From Pachyseris speciosa (Eukaryota; Cnidaria; Anthozoa; Scleractinia; Pachyseridae): DNA of 64,000 bases. The notes below the pieces were generated by a model that saw nothing but the letters and a program-made list of their open reading frames with translations, ran no database searches and was not told where the DNA came from. Shown here one piece after another: positions 11,160 to 23,561 of this stretch. Every line of letters starts with the position of its first letter. The first letter of the stretch is position 1. Location of the stretch: assembly GCA_016490735.1 (NCBI GenBank), contig JAEMWC010000037.1, positions 670,001-734,000 of the forward strand, given 5' to 3'. The position numbers and the translations under genes are program-made.

Positions 11160-11507
11160 AATATCTCGCAGGAAGTTCCTCAGATACATTCTGTCTTCCG
11201 TGCTAAGTTCTTCCAGCTCGTATTTGATATCTTGCTAAAACAGAAGCAACGTTGATCCCTTTATATTTTTTGCTGTTTGCAGAATAGAAATGGCGCGAAA
11301 TATTAGGAACTGCTTATGGTGAACGGCAACCGAGACCGACACTGTCTGCAATATTCAGTGCATTAAAACGGAAACAGAAAACTAGGACTGACAATCCTTA
11401 CCTTCTAAGGCTCTTGTAAGGCTGTTCGGTAATCCTACCTCCTCAAGGTTCGAAGCCAAAGCCTCTGCTGAAAGATGTACAACATCTTCCCTCTTCAAAC
11501 CCGCCAT
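11160..11507 (-). CDS. Two 5' coding exons of an unrecognised gene
   Basis: Exon 1 starts with ATG at 11507-11505 and ends at 11402 with donor GAAG|GTAAGG (106 nt). Exon 2 begins at 11230 after an acceptor in ttttagcaag, where the second AG of an AGCAAG pair keeps the frame, and ends at 11160 with donor ATT|GTGAGT (71 nt). Together they give 59 codons with no stop: an acidic, leucine-rich helical peptide beginning MAGLKREDVV and ending YLRNFLRDI. Coding phase at the end is 0, which fits the first exon of the 448-4369 gene on the same strand. That link is inference. No domain is recognised. The start lies beside a CG-richer segment (11480-11580) that could be a promoter. Confidence 0.55.
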
Positions 11508-11600
11508 GTTTGCACTTTCGACGAGCTGGCGGCGTCACGTTCCACGAAAGCGAGGCCATCAATTTCGGCGCGCTTTTACAAGCGATGCTATTGGCTCTCG
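11480..11600. promoter_or_regulatory. Possible CpG-richer promoter segment between divergent reading frames
   Basis: This stretch is visibly richer in CG dinucleotides (cgacg, ggcggcgtcacg, ggcgcgc) than its AT-rich neighbours. It separates the minus-strand start at 11507 from the plus-strand zinc-finger/transposase frame. A CRE-like half site (gtcacg) is present. No TATA box is obvious. The promoter role is inferred only from position and composition. Confidence 0.3.
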
Positions 11601-12004
11601 ACTGCAGTACAATTGAGAGGACCCTGGATACGAGGTTGATTTTTCAATGGCATATCAACATGCACTGGAGCTGTGTTTTTACGTTCTGCGTTTTTAGCGC
11701 GGCATCTCTTCGAATACTCATCTCACACTTTAATCAAGTTCATTCTGATGATAACTTTAAAATTATTTGTGGTCTTAGCGATGCACCAGAATGCCACAAA
11801 GTTTTAACGAAGTACAACAGCTTCTATAAACACATCCGAAGAAAACATGACGATCTCTACAGAGGACGTACCAGGCCACCGCAACAGGTCAACTACTTTA
11901 TTTTGCCAATGAAGAGTCAGATGGCGAGCCTCAAAATGCACCAATTATACATGCAGACGACGAAGATCAAGTCATGGAGGATCTACCTGCAACGGATGCT
12001 GTAA

Positions 12005-12559
12005 AAGCTTTAGAGAGCGAAGCACAAGAGCATGCCATTTTATTCTTGGAAAGGTATACCTGAAAATTATGCTTGAGTGAGTGCTTTTCTGTGGGTACAG
12101 TACTTGGGTGGGTATTGGGTGGGCGTACACGGAGGTGCTGGGTAGTGATATTTTGATATTTTTATTTTGGGCAAAACGTATCTTGCAAAACTGTGGAAGG
12201 AGTATCATTTTCACCTTGTTTACACCGCAAATTTTCTGCAGAATTATTGTTTTCAATTTCACTTGGGATTTGTAATTATCATCCCAAGAGAAATTGAAAG
12301 CAATTACTTATTATGCAAAAATGTGGGGGTAAAACAAGGCCTGTAAGTAATGAATGCTCCAATCTTTTTTGCCCCCTTTCTGTGGTTAATTAATTAGGTG
12401 ACCTGATATCACTGTTTCGTATTTAAGGTTAATAAAACTGGTTTTAATTGTAGCTGTTAAATGTGTTCTTCTGAGGGGGTAAAAATATGCCCCACTTTCA
12501 TGTCCCTTTTCTTGCATATAAGGGAGATGTACCATCTACCTTAAACAGCAGTTAACCAT
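12005..12559. other. Probable intron of the transposase relic; nothing else seen
   Basis: AT-rich sequence between the zinc-finger segment and the next coding-like block (about 12560-12755). No recognisable gene, repeat or RNA. Confidence 0.35.
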
Positions 12560-14295
12560 TTCATGCAAGGGATGACAAAACTTTGCCAGGACAGGGTTAA
12601 GATAGCTGAAGAAAAGGTCAGAAGACGATTAGTAGACATTCTTCCAGAAGACTGATTTAAGTGATTGTTTTGACATGACTGATGATGATCTGTTTCAAGA
12701 TTGCCAGAGTGACTGGTTGCGAAATCAGTTTTTCAAGAAACACTTTCATGTTGTGGTATGTATACATTTTGAGGCTGTACGTGGGTGGATCAGAGTAATT
12801 GGGTCTTTTAACTTTTCTTTTGTCTGTACTGTTCTCTGGCTTAAGTATTAATTTTGTACATGTTGTCAAAAAGAATATTAGAATCATGTGGATCATCCTT
12901 AAGGCAGGTTGTCCCAAACATGTACATCACTCATCCAGGAAGAATTTGGAAATGTAATCTAAACTATTTAAGATAGCTATTTTAAAATGTTTTAAAATTA
13001 AATAAATAATGTCAAAATCAGACTGATTCTTTTCAAATGTTTTGTATTTCCTTTAGGAGCCTGTTCAAAAAAACACTCAGCACAACACTTTCATCACAAG
13101 GTGGAAGGAGAAAACGCCGGCAGTTGTTCCAAACACACTGCTTTTGTTTTATTCCTCTCATCCAAAATCTAGTGGCTATGTTGTCAAATGATCTATTGAG
13201 AAAGACATGTGTAAAGACAAGTGCAAGGGTAGTTATGGCAAATTTGAATTCATCCGGGATGGTGCAGTCCTGTCAAACCATCCTTTGTTTTCAAGCAATC
13301 GCACTGATATGCTTGAAATCATCCTTTATTGTGATGAGATTGAACTTTGCAATGCTGTTGGTACGAGGTTGAAAAAATTGAAGCTACTTATGTTTTATTA
13401 CGTAATAAGTAACCTTCCAAAATTTTATCGGAGTGTTTTAAATGCAATCAATTTGTATGCAGTGGTGAGAAGTGAAGATGTGGCAACATATGGATTTGAT
13501 ACTATTCTTCGACCTTTACTGGAGGATATGTGTAAGCTCAGTACAGCAGGGGGATATCCAATTCATTTGAAGAGTGGAGATGTGATTTACCTCAATGCTG
13601 CTTTGGTTGCTTATGTAGCAGATAATCCTGCAGCACACCAAGCCATTGGCTTAAAGGAATCGGTAGGGGGTGCATTTCGAAAGTGCAGGTTCTGCCATGC
13701 AGACTATGATGCCATGCAAAATGGATTCTGTGAAGAGGACTTTAATCGACGGAACCTAGAGCAGCATCTTCAACAATGTGATGTAATTAATAATGCACCT
13801 CAGGCCTTAAAAGATCATTACATGACTGCCTATGGCATAAATCGCAAAAGCATCCTGTGTGAATTTCCTCATTTTGATATATTTAAGCAAACTCCACCTG
13901 ATGTGATGCATGTTTTGTTGGAGGGAGTCATTCCTCTTACTTTGGAGGCTTTGATGAAACACTTTTTAACAGCTAAACAGACTACTCTTGTAGAAATCAA
14001 CAATGGAATTAAGAATTTTTTATATGGCTATAGGGGAATCCTTGTTTACAATATTTGCCTCATTAGCATGAACAATTCAGTTTCTGATGGAGCTACAAAT
14101 AAATCAGTTCTGAATATTGAAAGGTCGTGGCATGAATAACTCTGCCAGTGAATATGAGCCTCATGTATTGAATACTTTTTGTGCAACGCGGGTTTAAAAA
14201 CTCAAAATTTTCAAAGAATGTATGAGCTCATTAGTGCTTTTGCCACCCAGGAATTTTGCAGTTTTTGGAAGACAATATCTCCTTGAATACTATAT

Positions 14296-14620
14296 TATTT
14301 ATTTTATTTATTTATTTAGGGACACTACACAGCTTGAATTACTGTAGGCCCGTAACTGCAAACCCTCATAACACATTCTAGTAGAGTAGACCACTACACC
14401 GGGACTACGTCCCCTACTCTTTTCGAACATGCTCTTTAGTCCACAGATCAATTATGAAGAGTTGTGAGACCCTACGGTTATCGTCCTTATCGAGAAGACT
14501 AGATCTAACCATTTGCAGATGTCATTACAAGGCAGCACTTTCTCTCAATTATTTAAAGACCTGAGTGTTGGTCCAGAACCTCGACTATAGTCCGGTGCTT
14601 TAACTGAGCTAAGGTCGGCG
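14296..14620 (-). mobile_element. tRNA-derived SINE inserted in the transposase relic
   Basis: Read on the minus strand, the head contains ttagctcagttaaagcacc (an A-box-like tRNA segment, about 14604-14586) and aggttctggacc (a B-box-like segment, about 14575-14564). The element ends with a (TTTA)n-type tail, seen as tttatttatttattta at 14300-14320 on the plus strand. It interrupts the coding order of the transposase between 14139 and 14945, so it is younger than that element. Confidence 0.55.
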
Positions 14621-14732
14621 GTTATATACTAATGTTTAAAATTTCACAATGTATTAAATTTCACTAGCTCTTTAGCTGCCTGGAATCAAATCACATCTAA
14701 CATGTTTCCTTCTGTAAGCAAAGCCGTATGCA

Positions 14733-14764
<32 letters not shown>

Positions 14765-15711
14765 TGAATCCCCCTATATGGAGGAGAAAGACAAACTAAC
14801 TTTATACGGCAACAAGATTTACAAAGTTCTTCAACCTGCCTTAACCAAGATGCAGCCAAATCACATTTACTCTTCCAAATTTTTCCTTTTATAATTGGGA
14901 AAAATGTTGACCTTAATGATGACCACTAGGAGCTGTATACTTTATTGGCTGAAATAACTGACATTTCGTTTGCTTCAGTCATCAGCCTAGAAACCACTGC
15001 CAGACTGAAAGAAGCAGTTAGAGGCTACTTAACACTTTTTAAGGAGCTATTTCCAGACCAACCGTTCACCCCAAAACAACACTACTTAGTCCATTTCCCT
15101 AAAGTTATCCTCCTTTTGGGTCCTCTAATTAATTTATGGGCAATGCGGTTTGAGGCCAAACATCAGTATTTCAAACAACTTAAGAAAATAATGAATTTTA
15201 AGAATTTGTGTCTTTCATTATGCCGCCATCACAAAAGCTAGCTGCCATCAGTCGTAATTCAATCTTTAAGGAAAATGTGTATGGACCTGTGTGTCATCTT
15301 AAAGGAGAAGATCTATCCAGAACCAAGCAAAGGATTTCCTCGACCCTCTCAATTGAAAGAAACAGCATAAACACTGTTGAATCTTTCAAGTGGATTATTA
15401 TTCATGGCACTAAGTATCTTATAGATGAATGCTATCTGGCTGTAAAGTTTGATGATGAAGAAAACCTAATGTTCGAAAAGTTTTGCGGTATTCTGGAACT
15501 TAATCTTTCTCTTGTTGTGTTTGATGTAATATTTTTGGAGACGGTTGGGTTTCACGACTTGCTAAGGGCATATGAAGTACGGCCTCAAGCGTCTGGGATT
15601 GTTTCAGTGACACCAGACATGCTGCTTACACACACCCCATTGTCTGTTTATTCTTTTAATGGCCATAATTACATCATGTTAAAATGTGACATTTTAGACC
15701 TCAAGGGCTAG

Positions 15712-16790
15712 TAAGCTGTTACATTACCAGGTCATATTGTGTTGTGATATTTAATATTATTGTTGTTGTTAGTATGTTGAGTTAGTTCTTCAAAAGTAAT
15801 ACACTTTCTATGAATATTTAACCAATTAAAGTTTTGTTCTGTTCAGGAAACAAAGATTTTTGTAAGGAATCATATTCTTATGAAGTACAAGGCTAGGAAA
15901 CCTTATTGTCTTGTTAAAAAGGATGCTTGAGAAGTATCCTTGGCAATAAGGTATGAGGGTTTCAAAGCCTTCAGAAAATGAGAGCCTTATTTTAGGGGCA
16001 AGCAACTTATTTTTGTAAACAATCACTACAATAATATTTTAACACTAAAAAGTGTAAGATCATTTTCGTTGACACTTAAATTAGTCCCTGTTATTCTAAA
16101 AAGAGTGCTCAGCCCTTTCTTCAGGGTATTAACATTTTGTTTAGGGAGGAATTTCTTTTTTAAGGGGATTGGAACTAAATGCAGTATATATGCACTAACA
16201 AGAATGATGAGACACTTAATATAAGTGCAAACACGTTTTTATAAGTGATAACTTCTTACGTTTAGAGTTTTCCACTTTATTAAGGATACTACTTTTTGCA
16301 GTGTTGTTTTTTGAACGTATTCACGACCGAACTACAACTTTCAATTTTTCATCTTGTCAATTTCACGGTGTCAGGGTGAAACAAAAAGATTCATTTGGGA
16401 GTTTTCAAATGGTTTAACAATAAATTTACCTTTTTCCGTGGTTGATTGGGAAATATTTGAATAGAGCCTCGTTGAGGTAATTATCGTTTTCAAAGTCACG
16501 GTTTTACAAACGTTTCACCACATCATCGGTCGCGCTGGTGAGTTATTTGTTAACCCAACTTCTTGCGTTGTTGTTCGCCGGAGAGCGAAAACCGTGGAAA
16601 AAACTGATCATTTCGCGAACTGACTAATCCCATAAAAGCAAAAATATTGAGAAATTTTATCACCTCAAGATTTCATTTCTGCAAAAATTATATCGAAGCA
16701 AGCTCCGTCGAGACTAAAGTGCTTAACTTTGAAATATTTTTCTCGAGTGGAAATCTGTTTTAACTGTTTGTTGTGACCGAGATCGGCAAC
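15712..16790. other. No gene seen
   Basis: About 1.1 kb of AT-rich DNA downstream of the transposase relic. One 66-codon minus-strand frame (15826-16026) has no motif. A (TTG)n-like bit sits at 15760. I found no terminal repeats that would close the transposon. Confidence 0.4.
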
Positions 16791-16795
16791 TTACG

Positions 16796-17957
16796 ATTGT
16801 TAACCATGTTTGCCTGTCAGATGCGATCATTAATCGCGCGTTCCAAGATTATTAACCGTAGAACCATCCAAACACGATTAATAATCGTGAATTTTACGAT
16901 TATTAGTCGTAAAGTACACGATTATTAATCGCAGAACATTAATCGTGTTGACTAGAGCAATGTATCTTCTAGGTTGTTGAGGTTAAATAAATAGTGACAA
17001 ATTGGTCAATGGAAACCTTTTTTTTCTCAGTCAATTCAAGTCTATGTTTTAGAATGAATGGATTAAAACCTATATTTGTGTAAACCTGAGGGAGTTCTCA
17101 CATAACTTTCCGCTAAGTGTGCGCATTGTTTATTGCTGTTTGCTTCCATTAACTTACCACAGCGAAGAAATATCAATGCCATTTCGAGGCAAAAGCACCG
17201 TCTTTGCGAAGGAAAGAGAACTTAGCAGCGACATACGCTGATTCTGCTTTTTCCAAGAGAAGTGGTATTTTGAGTGGTATTTTGACAGTATTTCGCGGAA
17301 ACCTTTCGCATATTTGGCAGACTGTCGGATCCGCGGGTCGTGTCTGTTTCACTGTGAATGGATTCTTTCACGTGCATTGAGGTTTTTTTTTTAGCAATTT
17401 AGAACAGATATCGGCTTGAAGTTACATGAAAGCGGTCAGTTCCCGGCCCTTCATTCGATTTTGCCACGGAGTCGATGGCAATTTTGCAGCGTGTACACCT
17501 TGAAATTAAAACAAAAAACACCCAACGCAGACATCAAACTCGATGACGCTTCGGTATGGCTTCGCATCGATCGTTGCGACGAGCAAACTTTTCCAAATAG
17601 CGCTTTCTTGAGGCAAACATTTCTGTCATGGATTCGCTTAATAAAAAGTTTTAGGGGAAACAACTTCAGGAAATTACTTTTCGGAAAGAAATGTCGAGCA
17701 GCCTTGCAAATTTGACCGACTAAACTTTTTTCCGTAATGGCGGCTGGAGAAAATTTCCTCATGACAAACTTTGGTGAACGTACGAATAATAACCTGAGAT
17801 GACGCCACGTACGATTAATAACCTTGCTTTCTACGGTTATTAATCGTAACTTCCAGTATAATAACCGTAGAACACCGCATTGTACGGTCATTATACTGGT
17901 TTGACGCGAATAGTACGTATAATAACCGTACAATAGCATATAGTACGGATATTATCC
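16796..17957. mobile_element. Candidate element bounded by two arrays of short palindromes
   Basis: At 16796-16945 about six copies of a palindromic motif occur every 20-30 bp (variants of acgattattaatcgt). At 17768-17957 about seven related copies occur (variants of acggttattaatcgt and gtacgtataataaccgtac). The two arrays flank about 820 bp that includes two overlapping open frames (17416-17715 plus; 17451-17939 minus) without recognised motifs. Subterminal palindrome clusters are typical transposase-binding regions of DNA transposons, so this may be a non-autonomous element. No clear ends or target duplication were found. The minus-strand frame partly runs through the right array and is probably not coding. 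Confidence 0.4.
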
Positions 17958-18234
17958 TGTGCTCCAAAAGTATTTTGACACTCCAGAAGTAAATTGACAC
18001 CTGTTATTTGTAGTTTGGTAGTTTTGACCACGTTTAGGTTGTTTGTAAATAAGTTTCATTAATCGATCAAACACTGCTCTACCTTAGCGAATGATTCGAT
18101 GTTATTGTAAATCCATTTCTTATTTTCCAGTTGTAGTTAATTCAATAAATAGAAGTTTGCAAAGATAAACCTTTGGTTTTGTTTGTGCATTTTTTTTTTC
18201 AAATTATGGTCAATAATTAGGGTGCGTATTATAC

Positions 18235-21200
18235 ATGGGCGCACATTATACATGGGTAAATATGGTAATTGTCCCGGTCTGGGTGCATCACAGAGATAGC
18301 CCTGAGACGAAAATTCTTGTTTACGCCCTACTGGATGACCAATCCGATGCCTGCTTCATTAAGAACAAGATCCTTCAAATGTTGGCTCTGAGTGGACCAG
18401 ACGTTCAGCTAAGATTATCAACAGTGCTAGGAAAGGACTTAGTAACCTGCCAGAAAATAAGTGGTCTTGTTGTACGTGGTTTCAATGAATCAGTTTAAGT
18501 AGCCCTACCTCCAACCTATTCAAGAGAAGGAATCCCCGCCAAACGCAGTCAAATTCCAAGGCCAGAATCAGTGCATGGGTGGACTCACTTAAAGTGAGTC
18601 ACAGATCAGTTGATGCCTTATCCACATGACATTCACGTGCGGCTCCTAGGTGTAAACTGTGCTTGAGCAATCAAGCCCAGAGAAATAATTCCCGGCACAG
18701 ACGATGATCCGTACGCAAAGAAAATAACTCTTGGTTGGGGCGTTATTGGTATCGTAGACCAAAAAGAGTATGACGAAGACGGCATTCAGTGTTCCTGTAA
18801 CCAGATAGTGTCACAGGAAACCCAAGACGGTCCAAGCAAGTAGTGGGTCACTTTGTAGCAAAAACACAAGTTAAAGAAATTGTCTGTCCTGCGCAAATTG
18901 GCAAGATGTTCAAGTTTGACTTCAACGAATCAGTGAAGGAAGAAAAGGCCCTCTCCTTTCAAGACAGGAGGTTTCTAGCCATTGTCAACTCAAGCATCCA
19001 TCACAGAGAAGGCAGACACTATGAAATCCTGCTGCCACTGAAAGAGGACACACTAGAGCTGCCAAACAACAAAGAACTCACCTTGAGCCAACTAAACGAG
19101 GTTAAACAGACACTAAAGAGCGACAGCAAGTACCAAGATCACTACCAGACATTCATGAAAGAACTTATCGAGAAAGGGCATGCTGGTAAAGTACCTCCAG
19201 AAGAACTCTCCCTCAACAACAGCCATATTTGGTATATGCTACACCACAGAGTCTACCACCCGCAGAAACAAGACAAGATCCGAGTGGTCTTTGACGCAAG
19301 CACAGAGTTTAAAGGCAAGTCCCTAAACAGATATTTGCTCCAAGGACCTCACCTTACCAACAACCTCACCGGGGTCCTCTGCCACTTTTGAAAGGAACCA
19401 GTCGCCTTTATGTGCGACGTTGAGGGGATGTTTCATCAAGTGTATGTCACTCCAGAATACTGAAATTTCCTAAGATTCTTTGGTGGGAAAACGGTGATAT
19501 GGAGAAGCAACTGGTGGAATTTAGAATGAAAGTGCACTTGTTTGGAGTCGTGTCGTCACCTGGCTGTGCTAATTTTGCTCTGAAAAGGACAGCAAATGAT
19601 TTTGAGTATGAGTTTGGCGCCGAAGCAGCCGATTTCATAAATGATTTCCACGTAGATGATGGCCTCGAGTCAGTTTCTTCGGCCTCCCAAGCCATAGCCC
19701 TGATACAGAATACGAGAAACTTGTGTGCTGAAGGGGGATTCAATCTCCACAAGTTCATTTCCAACGTCAAGGAAGTAGTAGAAGCCACACCCAAGGAACA
19801 GCATGCAAAGGAAATCAGGGAGTTTGACATGATGACATATCTTCTTCCCATCAAAAGAGCCTTAGGGGTCCAATGGTGTGTGGAATCAGATCATCTCCAG
19901 TTTCGCGTTGAATTGGAGGACAGACCTTTAACCAGAAGAGGTATCTTGGCCTCACTCAGCTCAATTTACGACCCTCTTGGTTTAGTGGCACCCTTCCTGT
20001 TAACAGGAAAACACATTGTGCAAGAATTATGCAAGGGCAAGACGGAATGGGACAAACCAGTACCTGATACTATCCGGTCTCAATGGGAGAAATGGAGAAG
20101 TGAAATTCACAGTTTGGCAGAGTTGAAGATATGCAGATGCCACAAACCTGACAAGTTTGGCGAGCTAAAGTCCAATTTCTCTGACGCAAGTGTTGTTGGA
20201 TATGGCCAGTGTTGTTACCTGAGGATGGTCAACGTACATGATGAAGTTCACTGCTCCCTAGTTATGGCCAAGTCGAAGCCTATCACTGTCCCAAGGCTAG
20301 AGCTTGCTGCTGCAGTGGTATCAACAAATATCAGTGCTTTTCTCCAGAGGGAAGTGAAGTACGACCTCTCTGAAGTCTTCTGGACCAACAGCAAAGTAGT
20401 CCTTGGATACATATCAAATGAGGCCAGACGTTTCCATACGTTCGTTGCCAATCGCGTACAACTGATTCGTGACCAAACTTCCCCCGATCAGTGGAACTAC
20501 GTCGAGATGAATGAAAGACAATCTGGCTGATGATGCTTCTAGAGGGCTCACGGCACAAGAGCTGATCCGCAATACAAGATGGTGGAATGGGCCAGACTTC
20601 TTATGGAAGCCACTTATAACGAAGCCTGTGTTGGATCTTCCAGTTTCCCCCGAAGACCCTGAAGTAAAGAAGATAGCAGTCTAGGCATCCAAATCTGCAG
20701 AAAACCCAGTCCTATTGGAACGTATAAACTACTTCTCAGACTGGCACTGCACAAAGGAAGGCTATCGCATTGTGCTTTGTTTTCATGGAAATGTTGAAAC
20801 GCTGCAAGCAGACTGATAAGAAGTGTCCCAATGTGACTGTCTCCAGAGACTCACAGCATCAAGACAACAGAATGACAGAGTCAGAGAACAGGATGCAAGG
20901 AGGGATATTGGTGAGCGTTGGGGATCTACAGAAGGCTGAAAGATTGGTGATCAAAGCAGTTCAGAGTGAAGAGTTCCCAAATGAAATCGAACTGCTACAG
21001 ATGATTCAACGCAAAGACAAGGCAAACATCAAGACAGTTAAAGGAGTGACAAAAAGATCAAGCTCCATTCATCGCCTGGACCCAGTCCTTGACAACAATG
21101 GCATTCTAGGGGTTGGAGGTGGAATTGAACAAGCTGACGTGCCTTAAGATGTAAAGCATCTAATAATACTGCCAAAGAAGTCCCATGTGACAGAACTGAT

Positions 21201-22382
21201 AATTTGACACTTTCATCAGCAGTCTGCCCATCAAGGTCGAGCTAGAACACAATCATGCAGAAATTTGTGTGTCAGGCTGGATAGTAAGCGGCAGCTCCAC
21301 AGTCAGTCAACATGTAATTAAATGCATCACCTTTAGGAAGTTAAGAGGAGCACCCCAACAGCAGAAGATGTCCGACCTCCCAGCCGATCGATTTGAACAG
21401 GCACCGCCGTTTACCTACAGTGCCATCGATTATTTTGGACCATGGTACATAAAAGAAGGAAGAAAGGAGATGAAATGCTATGGAGTACTATGTACTTTCA
21501 TGTCTTCGCGAGCCGTCCATCTGGAAACTGCTGCCTCATTATCCATGAATTCATTCCTGGATGCGTATCGTCGCTTTGTTGGCCGCTGTGGACCAGTCCG
21601 TCAACTGAGATCAGATCAGGGTACCAACTTTGTCGGTGCTAAAAACGAACTTGAAGCAACTCTGTTGGAAATGAACCACGGCACAATTCAAAGGGAACTG
21701 CTGAAGAAAATTGCAACTTGATAGACTAGAAAATTAATGTACCTCAGGCCAGCCACGTGGGAGGTGCTTGGGAAAGGCAAATTTGCACAGTACGAAGCGT
21801 CCTTGCAGAAGAATAGACGACAGCTAGATGACGAGTCTCTAGGAACACTGATGAGAAGCAGAGGCCATTGTAAACAGTCGCCCACTTACCACTGATGACC
21901 TTACTGATTCCAGCTCAGCAGGTGCATTGACACCCAACCACCTTCTCACGATGAAGCCTTCTGTAGTCCTGGCGGCTCCTGGGAACTTCCAAGAAGCTGA
22001 CGTTTACTCAAGAAAGCGGTGGTGTCGAGTACAGCACCTTGCTGATGAATTTTGGCACCGATGGAAAAGGAGTTTTCTGCAGTCTCTTCAAAGCTGACAA
22101 AAAAGGACTGCCCCCCAGAGGAACCTCGAAGTTGGAGATGTGGTGATCCTTAAGGTTGAACACACACCGCATAACTACTGGAAACTTGCCTGTGTCGCCG
22201 AAGTTGATCCAGACCAAAATGGTTATGTGTGGAAGGTAACCATGGCGGTAGCTGACCAATCATTAGATGCGAATGGTAGACGTAGGCAGTCCTTGATTTC
22301 CTACCTGAGTAGACCCATCCACAAGGTGGTCATGTCGACCAGTGAGAAGAAAGACCAGGAGATTGCCGCCAAGGAGCCATGA
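18235..22382 (+). pseudogene. Decayed BEL/Pao LTR-retrotransposon pol
   Basis: Pol segments follow the Pao order. An aspartic protease-like piece (18235-18498) has LLDDQSDACF. The reverse transcriptase starts about 18843-19391 with VVFDASTEFKGKSLN and SLNRYLLQGP. It continues with CDVEGMFHQVYV (about 19411-19445) and then FHVDDGLES at about 19645-19672, the YxDD equivalent. An RNase H/linker region carries PRLELAAAVV (about 20290-20320). The integrase (about 21160-21721) has a core DYFGPWYI near 21430 and LRSDQGTNF near 21605-21632. A C-terminal chromatin-binding-like end (22140-22382) reads GDVVILK and SYLSRPIHKVV. At least six frame breaks or stops split it; no gag is seen upstream. The 5' boundary near 18230 lies next to an unrelated motif, so the left LTR is missing. 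Confidence 0.85.
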
Positions 22383-22945
22383 TGGAGAATTCTATTTTGA
22401 ATGTTTTCAGAACAATTTAGATGGACTGATCTGATGCTTTGATTAAGTTTTGTTTTGCTTTCTTTAATAAATTGTGGTTACAATTTCGGGGAGCCATGTA
22501 AATGATTGTTAATGATTAGGCATTATAGTTACGTAATTTGTATTTTTTTTTCAAATCGAACAAAGGGTCATTTCTTTGACGGTTTTAGTAAGTCGCTTCA
22601 CGCCATATGCAGTAGCATTCACCAACAAAGAACTAGAAAGAATGACTGTTTTATTTGGAAGGATCGGAGAAAGAGGTATGATTTAGTCACTTAGATTTGC
22701 ATGATTTAGAATAAATTATTATGTTCCTTCAGTACTTTTCGATTAGTGATTTGTTTTAGTTTCTACGAGTGAATTTTGTAGCGTTGTGTGTGTCACATGC
22801 AGCATGAGTTTATATCATGTATTGATCGGCATTCATACCAAATTATATTTTCATAGATAGTGTAATAATTTCTTTTTCAGTTTTTACGTGATTCCAAGCC
22901 ACCAATAAACCGTTTTTTAAAGAAAGAGAAGATTGATTTGGTCTC
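22383..22945 (+). repeat. Possible 3' LTR remnant of the BEL/Pao element
   Basis: Just after the pol end a purine-rich ggggagcca precedes tgtaaatgattg at about 22496, which would suit a polypurine tract followed by an LTR start. The following 430 bp are AT-rich and include an aataaa at about 22710 and another aataaaccg at about 22904. No second copy of this sequence is seen upstream, so the LTR call rests on position alone. Confidence 0.35.
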
Positions 22946-23147
22946 TCAGTAATGGCTTTCTCCGTTGCCGAGTTTATGGTTAAACCTCATCCTTTACACA
23001 AGGCTTCTGTGTGCTGTTTTATAAGTCAACCAAGAATGTTGTGAACTGCTTTTGAGCCAAGCAAGCTTCTTGAGCGCTATGATTAAGCAAAATATGGGTA
23101 GTAACACCTGTAGGAAGTGCTGCATTCAAGAAAAAAGTAAACCCGGC

Positions 23148-23561
23148 ATATTTCCAAGTCAGCTTGGACTGTGAATCACTTGTTGATCCTTCTGAGGGCA
23201 AAAGATGCGCTGTTCGCTCAAGAGAATTTAACTTGTCTATTAATTGTATTTGTCTGCTCTAGTCCGCCTGTGAATCACTTGCTGATTCAGCGTCATCTGA
23301 TTGAAATAAAAAATAGCAGCCTGGGAGGCCCACGTAATAGTCCCATTCACTACTTGAAACAGCTGTGTTCCCAGCATGGTTGTCCTGGTGGTGTAGTGGT
23401 GATCACACCCGACTAGCTTCTGGGGGACATGGGTTCAAATCCTGCTCAGGGCATAAGAATTTTTCTTTCAACTAAATTGTCAGTAGACCTGGGATATTTC
23501 CAAGTCAGCTTAGACTGTGAGTCACTTGTTGATCCTTCTGGGGGCAAAAGATGCGCTGTTA
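23148..23561. repeat. Tandemly duplicated unit of about 345 bp, left copy and start of right copy
   Basis: The phrase atatttccaagtcagctt starts both copies (23149 and 23490). It is followed by the same gatgcgctgtt, aatttaacttgtctatta and ctgggaggcccac blocks. The second copy is interrupted first by a SINE (23562-23826) and then by the 3.8-kb composite insertion (24024-27861), and resumes at 27862. This duplication is the oldest layer of the nest. Confidence 0.85.
23376..23488 (+). mobile_element. tRNA-derived SINE head, intact copy
   Basis: The sequence tggtgtagtggtgatca (A-box-like, 23390) and gggttcaaatcctgc (B-box-like, 23431) form a tRNA-related promoter pair with typical spacing. It is followed by a cataagaatttttctttcaa tail block. 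A second copy is split: its left half is at about 23984-24023 and its right half at 27862-27935. The intact copy shows what the split copy looked like before insertion. Confidence 0.7.

Larger units (their letters stand above)
11640..15711 (+). pseudogene. DDE transposase relic with N-terminal C2H2 zinc fingers (CACTA/EnSpm-like plan)
   Basis: Pieces in order: two C2H2-like fingers (about 11660-11870; CVFTFC...HFNQVH, then ICGLSDAPEC...HIRRKH); an exon ending at 12755 (KKHFHVV before a GTATGT donor); an exon from about 13056; and the main transposase segment 13207-14139. That segment has a CRFC...C zinc-like cluster and the phrase PPDVMHVLLEGVIPLTLE near 13900-13950. The C-terminal parts are 14945-15241, with MRFEAKHQYF, and 15208-15711. 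A D-x-MHxLLEGV helix and a late RFEAKH motif are shared with large zinc-finger transposase-like proteins common in fish and cnidarians. I place it near tnp2/CACTA transposases with moderate confidence. It is broken by frameshifts (about 13200, 14140, 15215) and a SINE (14296-14620). No terminal inverted repeats were identified. Confidence 0.6.

Noticed and set aside
16796..16945. CRISPR array
   Set aside because: Repeats are imperfect palindromes of about 15 bp with short uneven gaps in a eukaryotic genome; no cas genes.
17451..17939. 162-codon minus-strand gene
   Set aside because: No motif, overlaps an open frame on the other strand and runs into the palindrome array.
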